Shown here: positions 1 to 7,600 of the stretch, in pieces
How the letters are laid out: every line of letters begins with the position of its first letter
Numbering within the stretch: position 1 is the first letter of the stretch
NCBI GenBank assembly: GCA_013329925.1
Contig: DUJK01000206.1
Location: forward strand, 1-8,404
DNA from: Candidatus Poseidoniaceae archaeon
GTDB taxonomy: Archaea; Thermoplasmatota; Poseidoniia; Poseidoniales; Poseidoniaceae
DNA length: 8,404 bases
Direction: 5' to 3'
Program-made: the position numbers and the translations under genes
The notes under the pieces: model-generated
Seen by the model: the letters and a program-made list of their open reading frames with translations, nothing else
What the model was told of the DNA's origin: nothing
Database searches by the model: none

Positions 1-34
1 TTCCGCAAGTTGATACCGGGTCGAAAATGATAAT
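1..34. other. Window edge, no assignable gene
   Basis: These bases lie just past the rfcL stop codon. One plus-strand frame runs open from the edge to a TAA at 36-38 and another to a TGA at 28-30, so the tail of a converging gene is possible, but the stretch is too short to recognise anything. Confidence 0.3.
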
Positions 35-1555
35 TTAAAACAACGTTCTTTGACCTTTATTCGGCTTTTCTTCACCTTTTTCTAACGTTGCATTTTCTGG
101 TTCTTCAGCCTCAACCATAATTGGCGGACTAATAACTCGCTGAGATTCAATTAGGTTATAGCGGGCAACTAATTCTTTGGTCGATTTTCTAGATTTTGTT
201 AATCCGCACAAAGCAGCATGTTCATCGCCAGTTAAACCTAGGCTCATAGAAATTGAAAAATCGTCAATATTTCCTAAAGCTGATGTTTCAGAATGAAGAG
301 TTGAAAGTATTGGTAATAATTCATCACGTACAGTTGATTTACTGGAACCAGAGATTTCCGCCAGCCTGCTGATCACACTGGTTCGAGTTGTTGAGCCAGA
401 GCGCCTTAGAAAATTTGGATAACCAGGGTATAGTTTACCTTGATTTGTTTGTTGATTTACCACCGAAGCTGCCAAACCAGAGATTTGAGAACTCCAATAC
501 CAGGAACGATGAGCAGTGTTTTCATACATAGCCATGAGCATTTTAGAAGAAGTACATAGGGCTTTATTACCTCTATTTATTGCAACTTTGCTAGTAAAAA
601 TCGATGGGTTGTTCCAATGTATCCAGTTTAACAAATCAGATGGAGATTTATCAATAGAAACACCTAATTTGATTGCATCTATTGCTTGATTTGTTTTGTA
701 TAGTTGGGCAAGGCCGGGGAAAACTTCTATTGAGACATCTCGTTCACCTGAATTTATGAAATCATTTACTAAATCTGCGTTGATAGACTTGGTATTAGAT
801 GAGCATATTACTTGTAGATCTCTAACTAAGGCTCTTAAATCGCCCGGATTACTATTTACCAGTAATTCAATGGCTTCAACATCATATGAGATTCCTTCAG
901 ATTTTAGTACACGACGAGCAATATTACGTAAAGCCTCTTTACTAGCTCGCTCAAAATTAATCGTTACTAATAGTCTTTGAAAACGTTCACGAGTAGAACG
1001 CCAATTGGAAGATTTACCCCACAGTCCCATCACTTCATTACAAGCCAAAATAACTGGTTGTTTGGTATTTTTTAATAAGTTTAGTAACTCTGCTTTACCA
1101 CCAGTATCACCTGATAAATTATGATTTTCATTAGATTCAGGATTAAAATTTATTGCTTTGTTAATCCGATTCTCGCTGACCGTTCTTAGACCACCTGAAA
1201 GATGATCAACTTCATCAATTAGAATAAGAGTTCTTTTTGCCTCTTCGTTGGGGTCATAGAATAAAGAACGATGGGTAGCACCCTTTGTAGCCGCTTTTCT
1301 AATCGAAGCAGCATTGCGCGCGTCAGAGGCATTTAGTTCAATGACATTCCATCCCATATCTTGAGCAATTGCTCTTGCAACTGTAGTTTTACCAACACCG
1401 GGTGGGCCAACCAACAAAATAGCCTTATTTTTGGGAGTACCATTTTTCCAATCATCAAGCCACTTTCTAATTTTTTGTCGTTGAGACTCATTACCTTCTA
1501 AGTGACTTTCAGAAGAAGGTCTGTGCCTCTCTGTCCAGTCACTTATTTTTGCCAT
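35..1555 (-). CDS. rfcL: Replication factor C large subunit (archaeal clamp loader)
   Basis: This is the large subunit of the archaeal clamp loader, which with the small RFC subunits uses ATP to open PCNA and place it on primer-template junctions. The 506-residue protein has a Walker A motif GPPGVGKT (50-57), Walker B LILIDEVD (110-117), a sensor-1 segment ILACNE (169-174) and a sensor-2 stretch NPGDLR (236-241). A helical RFC-type C-terminal half follows, then a charged tail ending QRTLF (502-506), which reads as a minimal PCNA-interacting (PIP) motif. The length is typical for archaeal RfcL. The start is supported by GGTGA four bases upstream of the ATG. It lies 65 bp after glyS on the same strand and is probably co-transcribed. 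Two oddities: an Asn-rich insertion of roughly 25 residues between Walker B and sensor 1 (about 121-150), and ACNE where archaeal relatives usually have TAND. No small-subunit gene is in the window. Confidence 0.95.
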   Translation of the reverse strand: MAKISDWTERHRPSSESHLEGNESQRQKIRKWLDDWKNGTPKNKAILLVGPPGVGKTTVARAIAQDMGWNVIELNASDARNAASIRKAATKGATHRSLFYDPNEEAKRTLILIDEVDHLSGGLRTVSENRINKAINFNPESNENHNLSGDTGGKAELLNLLKNTKQPVILACNEVMGLWGKSSNWRSTRERFQRLLVTINFERASKEALRNIARRVLKSEGISYDVEAIELLVNSNPGDLRALVRDLQVICSSNTKSINADLVNDFINSGERDVSIEVFPGLAQLYKTNQAIDAIKLGVSIDKSPSDLLNWIHWNNPSIFTSKVAINRGNKALCTSSKMLMAMYENTAHRSWYWSSQISGLAASVVNQQTNQGKLYPGYPNFLRRSGSTTRTSVISRLAEISGSSKSTVRDELLPILSTLHSETSALGNIDDFSISMSLGLTGDEHAALCGLTKSRKSTKELVARYNLIESQRVISPPIMVEAEEPENATLEKGEEKPNKGQRTLF

Positions 1556-1559
1556 AGAG

Positions 1560-1564
1560 TCACC
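1560..1564 (-). promoter_or_regulatory. Ribosome binding site of rfcL
   Basis: Read on the minus strand this is GGTGA, four bases before the rfcL ATG, matching part of the anti-SD complement GGAGGTGAT. It decides the start at 1555: a second ATG a few bases upstream is out of frame. It is the clearest Shine-Dalgarno site in the window; the other three genes have weak ones or none. Confidence 0.6.
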
Positions 1565-1568
1565 ATAA

Positions 1569-1585
1569 GTTGAAGGTTATTCAAC
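1569..1585 (-). repeat. Small inverted repeat in the glyS-rfcL gap
   Basis: The two 6-base arms GTTGAA and TTCAAC are perfectly complementary around a 5-base spacer. In the transcript this would form a small hairpin ending a few bases before the GGTGA ribosome binding site of rfcL. It lacks a following T-run, so it is not a convincing terminator. It may affect rfcL translation or mRNA processing, or be chance: a 6-bp stem in AT-rich DNA is weak evidence. Confidence 0.35.
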
Positions 1586-1620
1586 ATTGATGATTGACTC
1601 GTTAAGATTCTATGATTTAA

Positions 1621-3288
1621 TCACAATTCGTCAATTGGCACTCTAGTCTGTTCGCCAGTATCACGAATCCTTACAGTAACAGTGTTGTCTTCCAGTGATT
1701 GATGGTCGATAGTGACGCATATTGGTACACCAATTTCATCTGCTCTAGCGTATCTTCGACCAATTGAACCACTTGAATCATAGCTGGAAATTATTCCTCG
1801 TTTGCTGTTGAATCTTTCATTTACCATTTTGGCAAGTTCACTCATGCCATCTTTTTCAAATAATGGAAACACGCAGTAATCAATGGGAACTACACTTGGA
1901 CTCAATTTCATCATCGTGTAACTGTCATCTTGTTTTGTTGTTTCAGTATATGCGTGGTCAAGAACATGCCAAATGATACGGTCAATTCCAAAAGCTGGTT
2001 CAACTACATGAGGAATAAACCACTCACCAGTCAAAGTTTCAGTTTTCTGTAAACGCTTAACATGACTTGATTCGACCGATATCATTTGTTCATCGATATT
2101 TAGTGAAATTGGGAACTCTGTTTCTAACGGTAATTGTTCTACTGCAGTCTTTACTTTACCTGCAAGTGATCTAAAAGCTGGACCAGCAATAGAACCATCA
2201 ATGGTCCAACCATCAATAACAACTTCTTGTGGCGTTGCAAATTCTCGTCTCGCTCTTAGCGTTTTACCAGTGTACTTTTCGTGAGATTCAAGGTCATAAC
2301 ATCCACGATGTGCAATTCCAACACATTCAATCCAACCATAGGAACCTTCTATTTCAGCATCCCAGCAGTCTGTAGCATAATGAGCCATCTCATTGGACTC
2401 ATGTTGCCTAAATCTTATCCTATCAGCATTAATTCCAACTGCAACTAAAAAATCATATGTCATAGCCATAAAATAACCAACTGTTGGATGTCTGACTATC
2501 CCTTTAGCAATTGCTTCAGCGATTGTCATTGTTACTTGACCATTATCTTCACTTAGCAAATCAAAACTCACATTATCCCACTTGGTTAAATCATGTTGAG
2601 GAGTGGTTTGTGGGTCAATGAAATATTCTAGTTCCGCCATATTAAATTCTCTTAACCTAATCATGCCTTGGCGAGGAGAAATCTCATTTCTATAGCCCTT
2701 CCCAACCTGAACTGCACCGAAGGGCAATTTTTCACGGAAATGGCGATATAAACTGGTAAATGATGTGAACATACCTTGCGCTGTTTCTGGACGTAAGAAT
2801 CCTGGCCTTCCAGAGTTACCTGCCCCAATGGTTGTATTGAACATCAAATTTTGTGCAACTACTTTACTCCAATCGCTAGTAGCACAACTGGGGCAAGGCG
2901 GTTGGTTTTTTTGCAATAACACGTCTAGTTCATCCTTATTCAGAGAATCTGGATTTGGATGGGCCCCTTCCAGTAAAGTATCCGCCCTGCTTACATCTTG
3001 GCAAGCAAGGCAAGTAGTCATAAAATCAGAAAATTCTCCTACGTGTCCACTTGCTTCCAAAACTTCGTATGGAGTAATTGTTGGTGATGAGATTTCTACT
3101 ATATTACCCAAAGAAGTCCAATGGTCTAGCCATAATTGGTTAACTCTAGTTCTCAAGCGACCACCGTTTGGACCAAAATCATAGAGACCCTTGGCACCAC
3201 CATGGATTTCAAATGCGGGCAGAATAAATCCTCTTCTTTTTAGCATACCAGACATTCGTTCTAGCCTGCTACTAGCATCATTAGCCAT
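1621..3288 (-). CDS. glyS: Glycyl-tRNA synthetase, archaeal/eukaryotic alpha2 type
   Basis: This class II aminoacyl-tRNA synthetase attaches glycine to tRNA-Gly in the cytoplasm. From the ATG at 3288 the protein has 555 residues, normal for the homodimeric form. It opens with a conserved catalytic-domain segment, RRGFILPAFEIHGGAKGLYD (18-37). Next come the motif 1 region VEISSPTITP (64-73), two CxxC pairs that look like a zinc site (C93/C96 and C132/C135), and the signature RPGFLRPETAQGMF (161-174). Motif 2 is within 198-224 (GYRNEISPRQG then REFNMAELEYF), and motif 3 is EPAFGIDR (430-437). The C-terminal part from about 463 is the anticodon-binding domain, with SSGSIGRRYARADEIG at 505-520. 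The frame stays open upstream to an ATG at 3405, but those 39 residues are not family-like, cross the TATA-like element and run into the divergent reductase gene, so 3288 is preferred. rfcL follows 65 bp downstream. Confidence 0.95.
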   Translation of the reverse strand: MANDASSRLERMSGMLKRRGFILPAFEIHGGAKGLYDFGPNGGRLRTRVNQLWLDHWTSLGNIVEISSPTITPYEVLEASGHVGEFSDFMTTCLACQDVSRADTLLEGAHPNPDSLNKDELDVLLQKNQPPCPSCATSDWSKVVAQNLMFNTTIGAGNSGRPGFLRPETAQGMFTSFTSLYRHFREKLPFGAVQVGKGYRNEISPRQGMIRLREFNMAELEYFIDPQTTPQHDLTKWDNVSFDLLSEDNGQVTMTIAEAIAKGIVRHPTVGYFMAMTYDFLVAVGINADRIRFRQHESNEMAHYATDCWDAEIEGSYGWIECVGIAHRGCYDLESHEKYTGKTLRARREFATPQEVVIDGWTIDGSIAGPAFRSLAGKVKTAVEQLPLETEFPISLNIDEQMISVESSHVKRLQKTETLTGEWFIPHVVEPAFGIDRIIWHVLDHAYTETTKQDDSYTMMKLSPSVVPIDYCVFPLFEKDGMSELAKMVNERFNSKRGIISSYDSSGSIGRRYARADEIGVPICVTIDHQSLEDNTVTVRIRDTGEQTRVPIDEL

Positions 3289-3300
3289 GTCAACCCCAAC

Positions 3301-3313
3301 CACTCGTAGAGTG
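3301..3313. repeat. Short palindrome in the glyS leader/promoter region
   Basis: CACTC and GAGTG form a perfect 5-bp inverted repeat around GTA. It lies 13 bases upstream of the glyS ATG, downstream of the TATA-like element as read toward glyS, so it could be an operator or a leader hairpin. No protein or ligand can be assigned, and a match this short may be chance. Confidence 0.3.
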
Positions 3314-3343
3314 TCATACCTTTGAAATTGACCGTTGTTTTTT

Positions 3344-3352
3344 GTATAATAT
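3344..3352 (+). promoter_or_regulatory. TATA-like box for the geranylgeranyl reductase gene
   Basis: The stretch gtataatat follows a run of six T's. Archaeal transcription normally starts about 25 bases after the TATA centre, which predicts a start near 3374 and a leader of about 20 bases before the ATG at 3397. No purine-rich BRE is obvious just upstream. A promoter must lie in this region because the flanking genes diverge. Confidence 0.45.
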
Positions 3353-3353
3353 G
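3344..3353 (-). promoter_or_regulatory. TATA-like box for glyS (same site, opposite strand)
   Basis: On the minus strand the same AT-rich site reads CATATTATAC. About 25 bases downstream the predicted start is near 3323, giving a glyS leader of about 35 bases that would include the small palindrome at 3301-3313. The element is nearly symmetric, so one site could serve both directions, but this is inferred from position and composition only. Confidence 0.35.
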
Positions 3354-3396
3354 TACCAATACGCATGGTTAAGAATAACAAGGCGCACGCTAACCC

Positions 3397-4497
3397 ATGG
3401 GACAAAGTTATGATTATGACGTAATCGTAATTGGAGGAGGACCCGCAGGTAGCACAGTGGCAAGATATGCTGCAAAGGCGGGCGTAAGTGTTCTCGTTTT
3501 AGATGCTCGTAGTTCAATTGGCAGCCCACTTCAATGTGGTGAATTAGTTCCAACCAATGATGAAATGCGCAGATTATGCCCAGACGTTCCTGAAATGGAT
3601 GATTTATTCCAAACCCCAGAACATGCAATATCACGTAGATGTGACACGATGAATATAATCACGCCGTCAGGAAAATCATTGTCTTATAGATTTGAAGGTC
3701 TCATTTTAAACCGGGTAGCACATGATGAAGAATTAGTCTTGATGGCAAAGGAAGCAGGTGCGAATTATTTAGTTAATTCATATGTTAAGGATATTGAAGG
3801 AAATACCGTTACTTTGAGGAATGGAAAATCTATCAATGCTAAAGTAATTGTTGGCGCTGGAGGCCATAAAGATCCTGTAAGGAGAAAGTTCTGGTCTGAA
3901 AAGTCAGTGAATATTCCTGTTAAATTTCAATTAAAAGATGGAGATTATGGTGATGCTGTGGAACTACATTTTGGCTCAATGGCTCCCGGTGGCTATGCTT
4001 GGATGTTTCCAAAATCTTCTGGTGCGAATATCGGCATAGGAATTCAAAAAAGTTTTGCAAAAGGAGTTCCCTTCAACAAATATGCTGCTGATTTCATTGA
4101 CCAATATGATGGTGAAACTACTTTCAAAGGTGCTGGTGCTTTACCAATGTCAGGCACCATCAAAACTTTTGTCAAAGGTAATTATCTCTTAGTTGGAGAT
4201 TCTGCAGGAATGGTGTTACCTTCAAATGGCGCAGGAATTACTATTGCAATGGTTGGTGGAAGAATAGCCGGACAAGTTATTGCAGACCATATTAAGAACA
4301 ATACAGATTTGTCAAACTATGAGAAAATCTGGAAAAAACAAATGGGTAAGGTAATGAAAAATTCAAAGCGATCTTTCAAAATCGGCAGTATAATGTTTAA
4401 GATGCCTGACAGACTATTAGATTTGTTTTTCAATAGATTAACAAAAGGAATTGTATGGCGAGCAGTGACTTGCCGGAAAATGTTTTTCTTGTTCTAA
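3397..4497 (+). CDS. Geranylgeranyl reductase family protein (archaeal lipid reductase)
   Basis: This is an FAD-dependent reductase of the geranylgeranyl reductase / digeranylgeranylglycerophospholipid reductase family, which in archaea saturates the isoprenoid chains of membrane lipids. The 366-residue protein begins with a Rossmann dinucleotide-binding motif VIGGGPAGS (11-19) and has an acidic residue at the end of strand 2 (D36). It carries the conserved LQCGE segment (45-49), the family motif PGGYAWMFP (197-205, fitting PxxYxWxFP) and the second FAD-binding motif GDSAGMVLPSNGAG (267-280). The C-terminus is short and hydrophobic, and the protein is slightly shorter than many relatives (about 390-400). 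No strong ribosome binding site precedes the ATG, consistent with a short leader from the TATA-like element at 3344-3352. It diverges from glyS and is followed after 107 bp by the helicase. Family members can also reduce other prenyl groups such as quinone tails; the archaeal context favours lipids, but the substrate is not proven. Confidence 0.88.
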   Translation: MGQSYDYDVIVIGGGPAGSTVARYAAKAGVSVLVLDARSSIGSPLQCGELVPTNDEMRRLCPDVPEMDDLFQTPEHAISRRCDTMNIITPSGKSLSYRFEGLILNRVAHDEELVLMAKEAGANYLVNSYVKDIEGNTVTLRNGKSINAKVIVGAGGHKDPVRRKFWSEKSVNIPVKFQLKDGDYGDAVELHFGSMAPGGYAWMFPKSSGANIGIGIQKSFAKGVPFNKYAADFIDQYDGETTFKGAGALPMSGTIKTFVKGNYLLVGDSAGMVLPSNGAGITIAMVGGRIAGQVIADHIKNNTDLSNYEKIWKKQMGKVMKNSKRSFKIGSIMFKMPDRLLDLFFNRLTKGIVWRAVTCRKMFFLF

Positions 4498-4604
4498 TCC
4501 CCGACTATTATTATTAGTGCTGAATCAAGTAAATAGACAATTAAAGGCGAAGTTTTCAAGTAGTGGTTGCGTTCACTGTGAACCACTGGGGTAGTGTAAA
4601 TAAA
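4498..4604. other. Intergenic region between the reductase and helicase genes
   Basis: This 107-bp gap has no gene and no long T-run that would mark an archaeal terminator after the reductase. The first half is AT-rich, with a tattattatta run and an attaaag stretch near 4540-4546 that could be a poor TATA element for the helicase. The second half holds the nested inverted repeats listed separately. Whether the helicase has its own promoter or is read through from the reductase cannot be decided by eye. Confidence 0.5.
4562..4587. repeat. Inverted repeat containing an inner palindrome, upstream of lhr
   Basis: Outer arms AGTGGTT (4562-4568) and AACCACT (4581-4587) are perfectly complementary around 12 bases. 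Inside sits a second perfect palindrome, GTTCAC-T-GTGAAC (4571-4583), overlapping the right outer arm, so the two pairings compete. A further CACT (4584-4587) and AGTG (4593-4596) can also pair. The block ends 17 bases before the helicase ATG. It could be a dimeric-regulator operator or alternative RNA hairpins in the leader; a bacterial-style terminator is unlikely in an archaeon and there is no T-run. Confidence 0.55.
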
Positions 4605-7600
4605 ATGGTTGACATTGAATACCTAGATAATCCTCAGAATACTGAGAATTTACTAGAGATGTTGTGCCCTCCAGTTAGAAACTGGTTCAAGGATAAATTC
4701 CCCGATTTCACTAGACCGCAAAAATTGGCTATCCCAGCAATTATGGATAGGAAGCACTTACTACTTTGTTCCCCAACTGGGTCCGGTAAAACTCTAACAG
4801 CATTTTTGACGATCATTGATAAATTAGTTAGGCTAGCACTGGATGGGAAATTAGAGAAAAAAGTCCATTGCGCTTATATCTCTCCCATCAAAGCACTTGC
4901 TAATGACATCCAAAGAAATTTAATTGGGCCACTTACTGAAATTTCTGAGCGATATCTACCAGATCGTGCTCAAGAAATAAAAGTAGGATTAAGGACAGGT
5001 GATACCCCTCAATCAGAAAGGCAAAGGATGCTAAAACATCCGCCTCACATCTTAATAACTACCCCTGAAAGCTTAGCCATAGCAATTACATCTCCCCGTT
5101 TCCAACCAATTGTCAGTGAACTAGAATACATGATTATTGACGAATTACACTCTTTAGTTCCCACTAAAAGAGGAGTCCATCTTGGTCTTACCCTGTCATA
5201 TTTGGATACATTACTAAAAACTCCAGTTCAAAGAATTGGTATTTCAGCGACTATGGAACCCTTGGAAAAAGTTGCTGAATATCTAGTCTCTAGCGATGAT
5301 AAAGAGTCACGTAGTGGCGAAAGTAAAGTAAGCATAGCTAAAGTATCTGGTTCACGAGAACTGGATTTAGACATAATAATTCCAGATAATAGATTCAGTG
5401 ATTTGTCGGTGATGAAGGTTTTAGAGAAAAATATTGATGTAATTGCTGACTTGATATCTGCCCACACCACAACATTAGTGTTCGCCAACACTAGAAAAAT
5501 GACCGAAACATTAGTTCAACGATTACGACCACATCTTGGTGAGCTAATCGCTGGTCACCACGGTTCCATGGATAAGAAAATACGCCTTGATGTTGAAAAG
5601 AAGTTAAAACACGGTCATTTGAGAGCCGTTGTTACATCTTCCTCACTTGAGATGGGAATTGACATTGGTTCTGTTGATTTAGTAATACAAGTGGGCAGTC
5701 CTGGAGACATTGCTACCGCATTACAGAGAATTGGTCGGGCAGGTCACCATGTTGGCGGTATACCAAGAGCGAGGTTCTTACCAACAAGTGTTGATGATTT
5801 GATAGAACTTGCTGCGTTACAATCAGCCATCCAAAAGGGAGAAATGGACATCTTACATTTCCCGGAAAATAGCCTTGATGTAGTCGCGCAATTTATGATT
5901 GGTCTAGTTATTATCAATCAGTTAGATATTGATGAAGCATATGAAGTGATAGTCAATGCTTGGTCATATAGAAATTTTGAATACGATGATTTTATTGAAG
6001 TTCTCGATATGCTTGAAGAAGAAAGAAGAGTCTGGGTTGATTGGGAAGAGAATATTTACGGCAAGCGTGGTTATTCAAGAATGATTTACTACACAAACAT
6101 CGGAACAATTGCCCCTGATAATTCGTACCTAGTATTCAATGCTGAAGGTTCAGTGCTTGGCCAATTGAGTGGTTCTTTCGTTTCAAATCTACGCGGTGGG
6201 GATGTAATCTTACTTGGTGGCTCAACATACCGAGTTACTAATATCCAAGGCACTAGAGTAAACGTAACAGCAGTTACTGGCTATCGTCCAACAGTTCCAT
6301 CCTGGTCTGGAGAAGCAAGGTCTCGTTCAAGGGAATTATCCACCGCATTACTCGACCTTATTGGCCATTGCATAGTTGCGTTGAGGAAAGAAATTGATCC
6401 AAGAATGATATTATGTGATGCTTATGGATTGTCAAATATCGTCGCCAATGCAATTGCTCGTCATTTGGAGGAGCACTCGATTGATTCCTTCCAAGTACCT
6501 GATCCTAATCGAATACTAGTTGAGCAAATAATCAGTAGCGGTCATCCAACCTACATGATTACTACATGCCGCGGTCGGGGATTCAATACTGCTCTTGGTT
6601 ATTTCTTAGCAGGACTGGCTGAAAGTAAAGGAATAAGTGTGATTGAGATGTCATTTGATGAAAATGGCTTATTGCTTAGAACCTCGCAAGAAATTGAGCC
6701 AAGAGAAATGTATGATTCATTCAAAAATCAAAACCATATCGAAGTTATCGAGCGATACATCATCAGTACGCAAATATTTTCCAAGAGATTCAAAGAAGTA
6801 GCAGGACGCTCCCTAATCATTCCAAAAAGAATCGGTGCAGATGAAATTAGTCCGCAGCAATTTCAGCAAAAAGCCGATGCTTTGCTCAATAAACATCGAA
6901 CTATTGAAGACAGTCTGCTAATGAGGGAAGCGAAAAATGAGATAATGTTTGGCGACATTGATCTTAACAGTTTGAATGATTTCCTAAGTTTATGTGTTCA
7001 AGGAGAAGCAAGGATTGTGCATCAAAAAATGACTATACCTTCTAGACTCGGAATGTCATTATTCATGTCAGCCTTTGAAGATTTAATGTCGATGAAGACT
7101 AGAGCGTTTCTGGTTAAGGATATCGACCCCACAATATTGCAGAGATTACTTGGAACAAGATCTTTAGCAACTGAATTATCCGCTCAAGAGTTAACCAATT
7201 ATTACCTGAACAAAGCCCCAATTCCCAAAAATCCTGTAGAATTATTGAAATTGATGTCTCAAGGAGGTGGATTGGATAAATCCTTCAAAAATCCGCTATA
7301 CAAAGAAAAACTTCAGGATATAGACCTCGAAATTTTGAGAGGCTGGGTTGAAACCTTATGCCAAAATGGCGATATAGTCAAGATTAGAAATACCGGATCA
7401 CCTGAATTAGATGAAAAATGGTTTACTCCTTACATGGCAGAGATTCATGGAACCTTAGGCTGCCTAGCTTCCAAAGGTGGTAAAGATGCTAAGGACCTTA
7501 GAGAATTACATATTGAGGGATTACAATACCAGATTGCGGTAGAATACGATGGTCTAAAACCGACAAAATGGAAAGATATGAAAGTAAGCGATCCACATGT

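Noticed and set aside
696..980. Plus-strand open frame of 94 codons inside rfcL
   Set aside because: It lies opposite a well-supported gene and its translation shows no recognisable protein pattern.
2765..3184. Plus-strand open frame of 139 codons inside glyS
   Set aside because: It lies opposite the conserved catalytic part of GlyRS and is a by-product of that coding sequence.
3289..3405. Longer glyS product starting at ATG 3405 or 3366
   Set aside because: The extra residues do not resemble GlyRS, cover the TATA-like element and, for 3405, overlap the divergent reductase gene.
3314..3634. Minus-strand open frame of 106 codons across the reductase start
   Set aside because: It overlaps the divergent promoter and the FAD-binding region of the reductase; no family resemblance.
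4562..4587. Hairpin as the terminator of the reductase gene
   Set aside because: It is not followed by a T-run, lies 65 bp past the stop codon, and archaeal termination depends on T-rich tracts rather than hairpins.
4563..4604. Upstream GTG starts (4563, 4578) for the helicase
   Set aside because: They are in frame with no stop between, but lie within the inverted repeats, and the protein from ATG 4605 already fits the Lhr N-terminus.
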